A DNA stretch of 64,000 bases from Maribacter algarum (ex Zhang et al. 2020) (GCF_005885635.1 NZ_VATY01000001.1:1-64000); one strand, 5' to 3'. Positions 43,463 to 53,399 are shown, numbered from the stretch's first letter. Notes: generated by a model not told the origin, from the letters alone. Numbers and translations: made by a program.

Positions 43463-44764
43463 ATGAAATTGAACTACGTATACCATTTACCAACCTTGAT
43501 AGCCATGGTATTTTCCTTTTCAGTAATTACCGCTCAAGAGGTACCTCAAGCGGATAAATCCTATGTAAAGGAAATCAAGAAGCTTAGCTCTCAAAAACAA
43601 ATCAAGAATGCCTTTAAGATACTTGATGAAATTGATGAGCAAACCACAGAGGACCTGATTGCGCTTACTGAAATCGAGGCTCCACCTTTTAAAGAAACCA
43701 AAAGGGCAGTTGCCTTTAAAGCGATGCTCGATAAAGCAGGAATAGATAAATCTTGGATAGATGAAGTAGGTAATGTTATCGGACTCAAAAAAGGAACAGA
43801 GGGAAATCGCGTAGTAGTCCTTGACGCCCATCTGGATACCGTTTTCCCAGAGGGAACAGACGTCACAGTACAACAAAAAGGAGATACGTTGTACGCGCCA
43901 GGAATTGGAGATGACACAAGGGGGTTGGCAATGCTTTTGGCTATCGCAAAGGCCATGAAACAGGCTGAAATCAAACCAAAAGCTGACATCTGGTTTGTCG
44001 GTTCGGTCGGGGAAGAAGGCTTGGGAGATTTACGCGGCGTAAAACATTTTTTTCGTGAAGGAGCCCCAAAAATAGATTCTTGGGTGGCCATCGATGGTGG
44101 TTCGGCAGGAAGGGTAAATAACGCCGGATTGGGTTCTACCCGTTATAAAGCAGTCTTCAAAGGAAAAGGAGGGCACTCTTGGGGCGCATTCGGATTAGCC
44201 AATCCACATCATGCTTTAGGGTACGCGATTACCCACTTCACAAAGGAAGCTAAAAAGTATACGGATGAAGGACCCAAAACAAGCTTTAATATTGGTAGAA
44301 TAGGCGGTGGAACTTCTGTTAATTCGATTCCCTTTGAATCGTGGATGGAAGTTGATATGCGTTCGGTGGATGCTTCGAGGCTAGTAATGATTGATAGTAT
44401 TTTTAAGGCTTCTATGAATGCTGCAGTAGCTGAATACAACAAAACCGGAATCAATGATAAAATTGAACTCGAACTCATAAAAATAGGCGACCGTCCTTCG
44501 GGAGAATTGCCCATAAGCACTACCTTAGTACAACGTGCTATCGCTGCTACTACCTTTTTTGATGAGCAACCTAGATTGACAAGAGGTTCGACGAACGGAA
44601 ACATTCCTATTGCCCTAGGAATTCCCGCAGTAACTTTAGGTCGTGGTGGAAAAGGCGGTGGTGCTCATTCCTTGGGGGAATGGTGGATGAATACTGATGG
44701 TACAAAGGCCATTAAAATGGCACTTTTAATTACCATGGCAGAAGCGGGTTTAAAACTAAGATAG
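43463..44764 (+). CDS. Secreted M20-family metallopeptidase
   Basis: The 433-residue protein is counted from the ATG at 43463. The in-frame ATG at 43364 would place 33 residues before the signal peptide, which is unlikely. The signal peptide ends near VITAQEV. Metal-binding motifs of M20 are LDAHLDTVFPEG, GIGDDTRGLAML, VGEEGLGDLRG, AIDGG and AHSLGEWW. It most resembles the PepT/carboxypeptidase-G2 group, which cleaves di- and tripeptides or acyl-amino acids. Exported M20 enzymes in this group support peptide use. Confidence 0.85.
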   Translation: MKLNYVYHLPTLIAMVFSFSVITAQEVPQADKSYVKEIKKLSSQKQIKNAFKILDEIDEQTTEDLIALTEIEAPPFKETKRAVAFKAMLDKAGIDKSWIDEVGNVIGLKKGTEGNRVVVLDAHLDTVFPEGTDVTVQQKGDTLYAPGIGDDTRGLAMLLAIAKAMKQAEIKPKADIWFVGSVGEEGLGDLRGVKHFFREGAPKIDSWVAIDGGSAGRVNNAGLGSTRYKAVFKGKGGHSWGAFGLANPHHALGYAITHFTKEAKKYTDEGPKTSFNIGRIGGGTSVNSIPFESWMEVDMRSVDASRLVMIDSIFKASMNAAVAEYNKTGINDKIELELIKIGDRPSGELPISTTLVQRAIAATTFFDEQPRLTRGSTNGNIPIALGIPAVTLGRGGKGGGAHSLGEWWMNTDGTKAIKMALLITMAEAGLKLR

Positions 44765-44809
44765 AATTTAAATAATATGCAGATAATTACTCTTGATTTT
44801 TAAAGATCA

Positions 44810-46723
44810 TTATCTTATTCTCCTTGGCTCTATTACAATATTGTTACTTCGTTGTTGACGACTTCGTTCTCCGATACTATTTAAGTCTGAGTAAATTACC
44901 CAATGCGGTATTTTTTCGGTAGTTCCAATATTGTAATAAGTTAAACCTTTTAAAACAAACCCAAGATTCAAATATTGACATAACAATCTTTCATATGGGC
45001 TTTTTCGAGCTAGCCCCACAATAGTCGTTCGACCACTTTTTAGGTTATAAGAATAGACCAACCTAAAAATAAGGTATTTTATGTAGTTAAAGCCGTATGA
45101 GCTTCTACCCGCAAGACGGTCCATTACAAACGTATTTTCCATATCTAACCCATCTTTTAAATTAGAAACGTTCTGCATTTGTTTAGTGAGTAGACTTTCT
45201 TCAAAAGACTCAGGTTTTTTTATTCTTTCAGTCACAGAAATTTCGTTTGATATATCAATTTCATCAGCAAAAGAACGCGCGCTATACAATGGTGTCATTT
45301 CATCACGCTCATTAACGGTGTAAAAAATAAATAGTGTATAATCTCCTCTCAAATCAGAATCATCAATAAACTTAGAACTTATGCTATGTGAAACTATTCC
45401 TTCTCCTTTTAGGAAATACATATATTGAGAGAATCTATTTCTTCTTTCCAAATCCAAAATACTTTGAAACTTCGAATTTACATTTTTCTTAAAGTTATAA
45501 ACACCCTTTTTCAGGTCAGAAATAGAAGTAATCTGGTACTCGTTTGAGCTGGACCTTTCGATTTCTGTCAAAGGTCTCATTTGTAAAATAGCACAACATA
45601 AGTTGTTGGATTTTAATATAATAGAATTACCACTCTCTTGAATTGACCAAAAATCCGTATCATCTATTTTTTCTTTTATTAGTTCTTCCTTCCTGCTTAG
45701 GCTTGGATTATTATCAATCAATTCTTTTTTCAGAGAATCTATACTTTTTCTAATTTGATCAAAATGAAAATCATCCAATTTTTTATACTCACTCCTTTCA
45801 GGAAACAAAGGAAGCCATCTTTTATCTTTGTAAATCCCAGTTTTCCAAAATATTGGTATTAATGATTTGGGGATATTATGCTCAAAAACGGTTAATTTGC
45901 CCAAATTCCCAAAACCATACAACCTTTCATAAACCTTGTGTTTTCCCCATTTTTTATCCATATACAAGCTTCTGGAGATACGCGATACCATTTTTTTTAT
46001 TTTTTTTGACTCCTCTATGGAGGTCACAATTGGAGAGCTATAATCCAGATAATTCGTAAAATCTTTGACACCTGCCTTTAATTCAATATTCAATTGATAT
46101 TTATTTTCGATTTCACAAATAATATCTTCACATTCTTGAGCAAGTTGTATAGCAAAACATAAGAATATTTTACATTTTTTAAGTTGGTCAATCTGAACTT
46201 CCGATAAGGGAAACCTAATAATTTCAGGTTTATCTGTTTCCTCTAATAATTCAGTAAAAAATTGCTTTAACTGAATTCCAGATGTAATATTATCATCAAA
46301 AAAAATTAGAAATGATGGTTTTTTTTGTTGTAAATAAATCCCCAAATTTGTCACAGTGCATAAGGAGTCCAAACTATCTTGTTCACTATCAAATAGTTCC
46401 TTTCCAAGATCATATGTAAATATTGAGGCACTATCTTGGCCCTGACCCAAAGATGAAATAAGAAATTTTGAGTTTTTATTGTCAATCTCTTCCTTACATT
46501 CAGAAACAATAGTAAGCAATAGATGAAGTATTTTTTCTTGAGACAAAAATCTTATTGTAGACAATAATTTTAAAACAAATCCGACTTCTTCTGCTCCTTT
46601 AAATTGATATAAAAACGTTATTATTTTTTCTACACTAATATCTTTTGTGTAATACGTTTTGAAATTTTCAACCAAATATTCTATTAAATCTAAGTTCTTA
46701 AGAATTTTTTCTGCTTTGTTCAT
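44810..46723 (-). CDS. Large protein with phosphoribosyltransferase-like motif, candidate conflict-system protein
   Basis: The 637-residue soluble protein contains FLIFFDDNITSGIQLKQFF (residues 138-156), which resembles the PRPP-binding motif of phosphoribosyltransferases (hydrophobic run, DD, TSG), and an upstream phosphate-loop-like LISSLGQGQDSAS. A family of PRTase-like domains (called PRTase-CE) is known in bacterial conflict systems, and I suggest membership on this motif only. The gene is AT-rich, flanked by housekeeping-type genes and unpaired. Three runs of eight A lie in its coding strand. No methylase or second effector is nearby. Confidence 0.45.
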   Translation of the reverse strand: MNKAEKILKNLDLIEYLVENFKTYYTKDISVEKIITFLYQFKGAEEVGFVLKLLSTIRFLSQEKILHLLLTIVSECKEEIDNKNSKFLISSLGQGQDSASIFTYDLGKELFDSEQDSLDSLCTVTNLGIYLQQKKPSFLIFFDDNITSGIQLKQFFTELLEETDKPEIIRFPLSEVQIDQLKKCKIFLCFAIQLAQECEDIICEIENKYQLNIELKAGVKDFTNYLDYSSPIVTSIEESKKIKKMVSRISRSLYMDKKWGKHKVYERLYGFGNLGKLTVFEHNIPKSLIPIFWKTGIYKDKRWLPLFPERSEYKKLDDFHFDQIRKSIDSLKKELIDNNPSLSRKEELIKEKIDDTDFWSIQESGNSIILKSNNLCCAILQMRPLTEIERSSSNEYQITSISDLKKGVYNFKKNVNSKFQSILDLERRNRFSQYMYFLKGEGIVSHSISSKFIDDSDLRGDYTLFIFYTVNERDEMTPLYSARSFADEIDISNEISVTERIKKPESFEESLLTKQMQNVSNLKDGLDMENTFVMDRLAGRSSYGFNYIKYLIFRLVYSYNLKSGRTTIVGLARKSPYERLLCQYLNLGFVLKGLTYYNIGTTEKIPHWVIYSDLNSIGERSRQQRSNNIVIEPRRIR

Positions 46724-46881
46724 TTAAATTAAAAGCACCTGTTAAAAGTGCATAGGTAGTTTATATTAGTTAGTTCGTTAACATACATAATCATGTTTCA
46801 ATAAATATTTTTGGGTAGTAGCACACTGAACACCCAGTACAAGCTTACAATGAAAAGGACTGATTCAATATGATTTAGCAA

Positions 46882-48702
46882 TCAATCTATATAAATACTT
46901 TCAATTTCTTTTTTGAACTTCTCACGGATTACCCTTCTTTTTAAGGATAGTTTCGGAGTCAATTCTGATTCGGCTCCATCTTCATGAACGGGTAGCCATT
47001 CTTGGGCCAATAATCGGAATTTTTTGATTTGTTCCACATGACTGAATTCCGGATTGTACTTATTGATAATTTTTTGATACCGTTTAAGTACTTTTTTATG
47101 CGTAATGATTTCTTTTAAACTAGTCCAAGGGATTTCTTTTTTTGCACAATAGCTCTTCAACGCTTCTTCCGCTGGAACAATCAAAGCCGACACAAACTTT
47201 TGCTTATCGCCAATGACCATCATTTGCTCAACCAAGAACTCTTCTTTAATTCTGTTTTCGATGGGTGCAGGTGCAACATACTTGCCCCCAGAAGTTTTCA
47301 ATAGTTCTTTTTTTCTATCCGTTATCTTTAAAAACTCCCTCCCATTGGGTCCACTAACTAACTTGCCAATATCTCCGGTCCTGAACCATTTCTTCCCTTC
47401 TATTTCGGTAAACACCTGTGCATTTATTTCGGGCTTCTTATAATAACCAAGCATCACATTGGGGCCATGAGCCAAAACCTCGCCTTCGTCTTCCTTATAA
47501 TCTCCACCTTCTTGGTCGATTAAAATTTCAACACCTTCGATGGCTGGTCCCACGGTCCCTAACATAACACCATCCGAATCCATCGTATTTACGGTCAAGG
47601 TAGGTGAGGTTTCCGTAAGTCCGTAACCCTCACGTATGGGAATACCAGCCGCGCAGAAAACGCGCATGACTTTCACCGGACAAGGAGCCGATCCCGTTAC
47701 AACGCCTTTTACTTGACCTCCCAGGGCTTCTCGCCACTTACTGAAAATCAACTTATCTGCAATCTTCCATTTTAGTTTTTTTCCAAAAGATAGTTTTTGA
47801 TTGATTTCGTAGTCATCCGTAAGGTTCAAGGCCCAGACAAAGAGTTTTCTTTTTGCTCCATCTAAAGTCAAGCCTTTGTTATAAATAGCCTCGTATATTT
47901 TTTCAAGAAGTCGCGGCACCGTACTAAACGTAGTTGGCTTTACGGCCGCCAAATCCCCATCAGGACCACTGAGATTATCTGTCCCTGCAAAATAAGTTCC
48001 ACATCCTTTGTAATAATATACCATGGAAACAGCTCGTTCAAATATGTGGCATAGTGGTAGAAAACTGAGCACATTATCCCCAGTATCCGCCGCCATTAAA
48101 ATAGATGTTTTCTTAACCACATGCATAACATTGTCATGAGTGAGCATGACACCTTTAGGGTTTCCGGTGGTACCAGAGGTATATATAATGGTCAATAAAT
48201 CTTCACCCTTAATTCTCTTTTTTACTTGTTCAACTTGTTCTTTATGGTCCGTACTGAAGATATCCTTCCAAAAGGGTCTATCATCATGTTTATCAAAACT
48301 GTAAATATGTTTTAAACCAGATACATTGGGTTGCGCTCCACTAAGTTTTTTATATAAATCCCCTCCTCCGCAGAAAGCTGCCTTTACCTCAGCTTCATTC
48401 AAGATATACTCGTATTCACCAATACTGATGGTAGCATATAAAGGAATGCTTATGAGACCAGCCATTTGAATGGCAAAATCCATAATGACCCACTCAGGTC
48501 TATTTTTGTAAATGACCATAGCGACCTTATCACCGGGTTGCAAACCTAATCCGATTAGACCTGAAGCGGCCTGCTCAGCAGCATCTAAAACTTGCTTTGA
48601 ACTATAATTTTGCCAATTGCCAGATGCATCTCGACTACTAAGGGATTTTTCTAAAGGATGGTTTTCGAGTTGGTAATACAGCAGGTCAAAAAGTCTAGTC
48701 AT
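46882..48702 (-). CDS. Long-chain acyl-CoA synthetase (AMP-forming)
   Basis: The 606-residue protein carries the adenylate-forming motifs YTSGTTGNPKGVMLTHDN, GYGLTETSPTLTVN and WFRTGDIG, as in FadD15-type long-chain fatty acid ligases. It activates fatty acids to acyl-CoA and fits the acyl-CoA catabolic genes 2.3 kb upstream on the same strand. It is probably cytoplasmic or membrane-associated, monocistronic, and preceded by a terminator of the unit above it. Confidence 0.9.
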   Translation of the reverse strand: MTRLFDLLYYQLENHPLEKSLSSRDASGNWQNYSSKQVLDAAEQAASGLIGLGLQPGDKVAMVIYKNRPEWVIMDFAIQMAGLISIPLYATISIGEYEYILNEAEVKAAFCGGGDLYKKLSGAQPNVSGLKHIYSFDKHDDRPFWKDIFSTDHKEQVEQVKKRIKGEDLLTIIYTSGTTGNPKGVMLTHDNVMHVVKKTSILMAADTGDNVLSFLPLCHIFERAVSMVYYYKGCGTYFAGTDNLSGPDGDLAAVKPTTFSTVPRLLEKIYEAIYNKGLTLDGAKRKLFVWALNLTDDYEINQKLSFGKKLKWKIADKLIFSKWREALGGQVKGVVTGSAPCPVKVMRVFCAAGIPIREGYGLTETSPTLTVNTMDSDGVMLGTVGPAIEGVEILIDQEGGDYKEDEGEVLAHGPNVMLGYYKKPEINAQVFTEIEGKKWFRTGDIGKLVSGPNGREFLKITDRKKELLKTSGGKYVAPAPIENRIKEEFLVEQMMVIGDKQKFVSALIVPAEEALKSYCAKKEIPWTSLKEIITHKKVLKRYQKIINKYNPEFSHVEQIKKFRLLAQEWLPVHEDGAESELTPKLSLKRRVIREKFKKEIESIYID

Positions 48703-48734
48703 TGGTATGGTATTTTGATTCGGCTTTTAATGTA

Positions 48735-48772
48735 CAAAAAATACCAGAGGTTTCTTAAAGGAAACCTAGTAT
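48735..48772 (-). terminator. Intrinsic terminator of the YceI operon
   Basis: On the minus strand, AGGTTTC/GAAACCT forms the stem, extended by ATAC/GTAT, and TTTTTT follows. It lies after the YceI gene and before the acyl-CoA ligase gene. Confidence 0.75.
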
Positions 48773-48882
48773 ATTAAAGCGCAACGCAATGGTGAAATTA
48801 AAGCCTTAACTGTCTACTCCTATTCCCAATCTTAAAAAGAGCTATCTTATTTTAAGGACTATTCTCATCTCAATGTTTTTAT

Positions 48883-49473
48883 CTAGAATTTTTTTTCCAC
48901 CCAACTTCCATAATCGCCAATATTCCAATTAAAGCGGTCAATTGTAAATGTCGACGAAAATAAATGGTCGCTATACCTTGCCCCAAAAACAATATGCTTG
49001 GTACTATTCTTAATAACTAAATTACCTGAAATGGCTAAACTGTCTCCTGCTACGGGTCTTACCCTCGTGATATGAAATTCCGAAACAGGAAACTTTTCAA
49101 CTTCAAAGAAGTCAGCACTTTTGAGATGTTCATTGATATTTCTGATGGGAATTGAATCACTCTTTGGAATGTCGGTCACTCCTATGGTAAGCATATCTAC
49201 GATAAAACTTCCTCCCATTAGTTCCCCTCTGTTGGAAATAAAGTAACCGCTTTTTAGTTCGACTTCTCCTTCATGCTTAGTCGCTCCTCGCATTTTGGTT
49301 CCTTTCCAATGAACCTTTGATTTTTCAAGGTCAATTTGAACCGTGTCACCTAGTTGATTAACCGTTTGTCTTTCTGCATCGGTAATTTTCACCTTTTGGG
49401 CATTTGAACCATGCTTACCCATACAGGAACAGAAAAGAATCGAAAGGGTGATATATGTAAAGAAATTATTCAT
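48883..49473 (-). CDS. YceI-family lipoprotein
   Basis: The 196-residue protein has a lipoprotein signal (LSILFCSCMG, Cys about 17) and the YceI lipocalin-like fold, with HWKGTKMRGATKHEGEVEL in the middle and TFTIDRFNWNIGDYGSW at the end. YceI domains bind polyprenoids or other amphiphilic molecules in the periplasm. The gene overlaps the dioxygenase-like gene by 8 bases, so the two are coupled. Confidence 0.85.
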   Translation of the reverse strand: MNNFFTYITLSILFCSCMGKHGSNAQKVKITDAERQTVNQLGDTVQIDLEKSKVHWKGTKMRGATKHEGEVELKSGYFISNRGELMGGSFIVDMLTIGVTDIPKSDSIPIRNINEHLKSADFFEVEKFPVSEFHITRVRPVAGDSLAISGNLVIKNSTKHIVFGARYSDHLFSSTFTIDRFNWNIGDYGSWVEKKF

Positions 49474-50104
49474 AATTAGGAATGTTCAACCCTAGAATGA
49501 TGTCCCTTTTGGCGGTCAAAATACCATGGCCTACTTTTAATACCACAATACCCGAACCGCCCCGATTTTGCAATCCATCTCTTTCTTTTTGTATCAACAT
49601 CGGGTCGTCGTCGAAAAGATAATTATCCAAATAGTATGGCTTCTTGTATGGTTCTACTATGTACAAATGAATATGTTGGGGGTCTCTTCCATCAGGGTAT
49701 GCAGCAGGTCTGAAACTATAATATGAAAACTTACCATCCGATTCGGTTTTAACCCAACCCCTATATTTACCATGTCTTCGCTCCCATCCTACGGGATTCT
49801 CGCTCGGTTCATAAATACCATTCCTATTCGTCTGGTAGAAATAAAGTATGACATTTTTAGCTGGAGTTTTGCCATCTGACTTGAATACCGTTCCCGTTAT
49901 TTCGATTTTCTTTTCGAAAGACTGATAACCTTCCACAGTATCGATAGTACTAAGTTGTAGGTCCAATTTCTGATAATCTAAGGCCGCCTCGCAATCCTCA
50001 CAGGGTCCGCCTACTATTTTTTTAGTCTTGCCCCTTTCACGAACTTGCCCAGAGCAACTTGAAACAAAAAAGGCTACCAGAAATAATATTGAAATGATTT
50101 TCAT
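49466..50104 (-). CDS. Intradiol-dioxygenase-like lipoprotein
   Basis: The 212-residue protein has a lipobox (VSSCSGQ) and the core of the protocatechuate/catechol intradiol dioxygenases, with HGKYRGWVKT, SYYSFRPAAYPDG and PQHIHLYIVEP. The tyrosine and HxH residues fit the iron ligands of the family. The membrane-anchored form is common in Bacteroidetes, and its substrate is not known. It precedes the YceI gene with overlap, and both lie beside a LytTR regulator. Confidence 0.8.
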   Translation of the reverse strand: MKIISILFLVAFFVSSCSGQVRERGKTKKIVGGPCEDCEAALDYQKLDLQLSTIDTVEGYQSFEKKIEITGTVFKSDGKTPAKNVILYFYQTNRNGIYEPSENPVGWERRHGKYRGWVKTESDGKFSYYSFRPAAYPDGRDPQHIHLYIVEPYKKPYYLDNYLFDDDPMLIQKERDGLQNRGGSGIVVLKVGHGILTAKRDIILGLNIPNYE

Positions 50105-50179
50105 GTTCGAAATAGTTTTGAACCAAACTATTCCAGCAATACCAAATCATCAAATAAAGTATGCTAAGCTGAGTAGATT

Positions 50180-50959
50180 TTATTCTAACCTGATGTTTTC
50201 GAAAAAGGATTTGAAATTTCGGCTGTAATTCCTGCTGACTCTTACCAAATGTTCGTTTGTCAAATAAAGGTCGTAGTCTCCATTTTTTCGTGAAGTATAG
50301 GATACTACGTCCTCTGTATTCACAATGACACTCTTATGAACTTGCAAAAAATTCTTGGTAGCATATTCCCTTAAGAAGGTCTTAAGCGAGCATTTATGCA
50401 AATACGTTCTATCCTTGGTTATTAGTGCTATATACGGCTTATCGGATTTTACATAAATAATTTCATCACAATCCAACAGAATTGCTTTGCCCTTCTTGTT
50501 GACTTTAATTTTACGCTTGGTTTTTTGGTATGTACCTTTCTCCAAAATGGATTTATCATTTACGAAAAGAAAATTGCAGAAACCATAAAACAAGACGCAA
50601 ACGAGGCCATATTTGGAAGTAGTATTTATAAGCGTTCGATAAAACTCAAAGGAATCCTCAAAAAAGAGTGTTGATACGGAAAAAACAAAAAGAGAAAAAG
50701 CAGTAAGCTGCAGTATACTTAAAATGACCGGTAGTGTTATATTAAACCTCTTTTTAGCTTCTCTTTTACAGACTACTGTCAATGGAATAAATAGTAACCA
50801 GAATGTACTGAAAAGTAGTGATTCAGAAAGATAAAAACTATAGTCCTTGATTGAAGAATGTATGATATCCCTAGTAACAACTACGGACAGAAGGACTATA
50901 CCTATTAGCAATAAATACTGATTGCTACCACTAGTAATTCTTTTTGACGCTAATATCAT
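50180..50959 (-). CDS. Membrane-bound LytTR-type transcriptional regulator
   Basis: The 259-residue protein has about four membrane helices in its first half (for example YLLLIGIVLLSVVVTRDIIH, LFSTFWLLFIPLTVV) and a LytTR DNA-binding domain at about 155-259 (DEIIYVKSDKPYIALITKD, FLQVHKSVIVNTEDVVSYTS). It has no receiver domain, so it may sense membrane state directly. It precedes the dioxygenase-like and YceI genes on the same strand with a 75-base gap and may regulate them. Confidence 0.82.
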   Translation of the reverse strand: MILASKRITSGSNQYLLLIGIVLLSVVVTRDIIHSSIKDYSFYLSESLLFSTFWLLFIPLTVVCKREAKKRFNITLPVILSILQLTAFSLFVFSVSTLFFEDSFEFYRTLINTTSKYGLVCVLFYGFCNFLFVNDKSILEKGTYQKTKRKIKVNKKGKAILLDCDEIIYVKSDKPYIALITKDRTYLHKCSLKTFLREYATKNFLQVHKSVIVNTEDVVSYTSRKNGDYDLYLTNEHLVRVSRNYSRNFKSFFENIRLE

Positions 50960-51050
50960 TTGTTCGAATCTAATCCTGTATCTAAGTTAAGGAAAACCTT
51001 AAAATAATTACTTCAACAATTAATCGTGGGCATAAAACAACTAAACGGAC

Positions 51051-51515
51051 TCATTCGAACATTAGACTTAAAAACTCAGCTGCACAAGCTGGTTTTTCGG
51101 AACCTTCGATTTCAACGGTACAGTTCCATGTGATTTTTAATCCTGTATCTCCATAATCTTCTATTTTTGAGATTCCTCCAACTAGTCGAAGGCGACTGTC
51201 AACCACAACCGGACTCGGAAAACGAACCTTGTTCAAACCATAATTCACGCCCATTTGAGCAGATTTCACTTGAATTAGTTCTTCCAACATTTTTGAAAGC
51301 AAGGATACAGACATAAAACCATGGGCCACAGGTTTTTTAAACGGAGAGTATTTTGTCGCCTTTTCAATATCTACATGTATCCATTGAAAGTCGCCAGTGG
51401 CTTTTGCAAAATCGTTTATCATTTCTTGGGTAACGGTCATCCAATCACCGCTGGGAAGCTGTTTCCCTTCCAGTTCGCGAAAGGCGTCAAAATTTTTTAG
51501 TGTTAGCTTTGCCAT
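51051..51515 (-). CDS. MaoC-like (R)-specific enoyl-CoA hydratase
   Basis: The 154-residue hot-dog-fold protein has the hydratase signature DFQWIHVD (D-x4-H) and PVAHGFMSVSLLSKM, as in PhaJ/MaoC-type enzymes. The start at 51515 is preferred: it lies just after the stop of the upstream reductase gene, whereas the earlier in-frame ATG at 51542 would overlap it. It hydrates trans-2-enoyl-CoA to (R)-3-hydroxyacyl-CoA. Together with the FabG-like reductase this could form an (R)-3-hydroxyacyl branch of fatty acid metabolism. Confidence 0.8.
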   Translation of the reverse strand: MAKLTLKNFDAFRELEGKQLPSGDWMTVTQEMINDFAKATGDFQWIHVDIEKATKYSPFKKPVAHGFMSVSLLSKMLEELIQVKSAQMGVNYGLNKVRFPSPVVVDSRLRLVGGISKIEDYGDTGLKITWNCTVEIEGSEKPACAAEFLSLMFE

Positions 51516-51519
51516 AATT

Positions 51520-52257
51520 TTATCTTGAAGTTCCTCCGTCAATCGTTAAACATATTCCTGAAACGAATCTTGCTTCATCCGAAGCTAGATATAAATAACC
51601 ATAAGCGATGTCAATAGGCTGTGCTACCGTTCTTAGAGGGATACTTGCTTCTATAGCTGCAAAATGTTCCTTAGGAATCTTATCCACCATATCAGTCATA
51701 GTAAAGCCCGGAGCTATCGCATTTGCGGTAATACCATGTTTGCCTAGTTCCATAGTCCATGTTTTGGACATGGCGATTACTCCTGCTTTGGTAGCAGCAT
51801 AATTCGTTTGTCCAAAATTACCACGTAAACCTACATTAGAAGCAGCACTTACGATTCGACCGTATTTGTTCGCCTTCATATAGGGAGCAGCAGCTTGGGT
51901 GCATAAAAACACTCCCTTCAGGTTCACATCGATAACAGCATCCCATTCATCTTCGCTCATTTTTTCGAGGGTCCTATCCCTGGTAATTCCTGCATTATTA
52001 ATTAGGATATCGAGTTTTCCATGTTTCTCATTTATTTCAGCGAAGAGATTTTCGATAGCCGATTTATCCGTTACAGAAACCGAATGAAATTCTGCTTTTC
52101 CTCCACTCGAATTGATTCCATCCGCGACATCTTGTCCTTGAGGTAACAGATCTACTATAATTACCGTGGCTCCTTCTTTGGCAAATAATTCAGACACCGC
52201 TTGACCTATTCCTCTGGAACCTCCTGTTACTACTGCTATTTTGTTTTCTAAACGCAT
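51520..52257 (-). CDS. SDR-family 3-oxoacyl reductase (FabG-like)
   Basis: The 245-residue protein has TGGSRGIG (NAD(P)-binding), NNAG, and the catalytic YAATKAG motif with its upstream Ser (AASNVGLR). It most resembles FabG/PhaB acyl reductases. Placed with a MaoC hydratase, it probably interconverts 3-oxo and 3-hydroxyacyl-CoA. It starts the minus-strand pair after a repeat-containing gap. Confidence 0.82.
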   Translation of the reverse strand: MRLENKIAVVTGGSRGIGQAVSELFAKEGATVIIVDLLPQGQDVADGINSSGGKAEFHSVSVTDKSAIENLFAEINEKHGKLDILINNAGITRDRTLEKMSEDEWDAVIDVNLKGVFLCTQAAAPYMKANKYGRIVSAASNVGLRGNFGQTNYAATKAGVIAMSKTWTMELGKHGITANAIAPGFTMTDMVDKIPKEHFAAIEASIPLRTVAQPIDIAYGYLYLASDEARFVSGICLTIDGGTSR

Positions 52258-52320
52258 ATTACTTTATTTTTATTCCCGGGTAGTTGGGAATCTATATTAC
52301 TATATTTTTCATTTTGCGTA

Positions 52321-52391
52321 CTGTCAGTTCGAGCGGAGTCGAGAACGGCCTTTTTAGCAAGAAAGCATCTCGATTCCGCTCGATGTTACAG
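52321..52391. repeat. Palindromic intergenic repeat, copy 1 (full)
   Basis: The 71-base copy begins CTGTCAGTTCGAGCGGAGTC and ends in GATTCCGCTCGATGTTACAG, with the two arms forming a long hairpin. It belongs to the seven-copy family of this region. Confidence 0.8.
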
Positions 52392-52424
52392 CAGTTACTA
52401 AAACTGCATCTCGTACCTTTTTCA

Positions 52425-53399
52425 TTATACCTTTACTATCAATTTCCCTTTTACTTTTCTATTGGTCATTTCTTCCAACGCTTTTGAGGTGTCTGCTAAA
52501 TCATAAATCGCGTGAATGTGCGGCTTTAATTTTCCTTCTGCATGCCATTTCATGAGCGTCATGGTATTCTCCATATTCGCTTTGGGATTTTTCATCGCAA
52601 AAGCACCCCAAAAAACACCTACTATAGATGCTTCTTTCAAAAGTGGAAGATTCAAAGGAATTTTAGGAATATCCCCGGCCGCAAACCCAACCACTAAAAA
52701 TCGACCATTTCTAGCTACACCTCTTAAAGCTGCATCGGAATAGGCTCCTCCAACAGGGTCGTAAACAACATCGACACCTTTTCCTTCGGTCAATTCCTTT
52801 ATCGTACTTTTTAAATCTTGAGTGGCATAGTTGATTGTTTCATCTGCTCCGTACTCCTTACATAATGCTAACTTGTCATCAGTCGATGCGGCGGCAATTA
52901 CTTTGGCGCCCATCAGCTTTCCTAATTCTACAGCTGCTAGTCCTACGCCACCAGAAGCGCCTAAAACCAAAAGCGTTTCTCCTTCAGCCAATCGACCTCT
53001 ATCTTTCAAAGCGTGATACGAAGTTCCATAAGCCATTAGAAAAGATGCGGCTGTTGGGAAATCCATTTGAGGGGGTTTTGGAAAACATGCATTCGATGGC
53101 ACCAAAACTTCTTCAGCCAACGCTCCATGCGGTACAAAGCCAAAAACTTCTTGCCCTACTTTCAAATGGGAGACGCCCTCTCCTAGTTCCTTTACAATAC
53201 CAGCTACATCACTTCCAGGAGTAAAGGGTAAATCAGGTTTAAACTGATACAAACCTTGAATTATCAGGGTATCTGGAAAGTTGAGTCCGCATGCTTTTAC
53301 TTCTACAAGAACTTCTTTTGCCTTAGGTGTTAAATTCTCCACTTCTTCAAATACCAGGGATGCTGGTGGACCATAGGCTTTACATCGTATTGCTTTCAT
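52425..53399 (-). CDS. Zinc-independent quinone oxidoreductase family protein (MDR)
   Basis: The 324-residue protein has the GxxGGVG-type nucleotide motif (LGASGGVGLAAVELGKLMGA) and the N-terminal GroES-like fold of quinone oxidoreductase/crotonyl reductase-like MDR enzymes. The catalytic zinc ligands are missing, so it is probably an NADPH-dependent reductase of quinones or enoyl-type substrates. It overlaps the next gene by 4 bases. Confidence 0.82.
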   Translation of the reverse strand: MKAIRCKAYGPPASLVFEEVENLTPKAKEVLVEVKACGLNFPDTLIIQGLYQFKPDLPFTPGSDVAGIVKELGEGVSHLKVGQEVFGFVPHGALAEEVLVPSNACFPKPPQMDFPTAASFLMAYGTSYHALKDRGRLAEGETLLVLGASGGVGLAAVELGKLMGAKVIAAASTDDKLALCKEYGADETINYATQDLKSTIKELTEGKGVDVVYDPVGGAYSDAALRGVARNGRFLVVGFAAGDIPKIPLNLPLLKEASIVGVFWGAFAMKNPKANMENTMTLMKWHAEGKLKPHIHAIYDLADTSKALEEMTNRKVKGKLIVKV

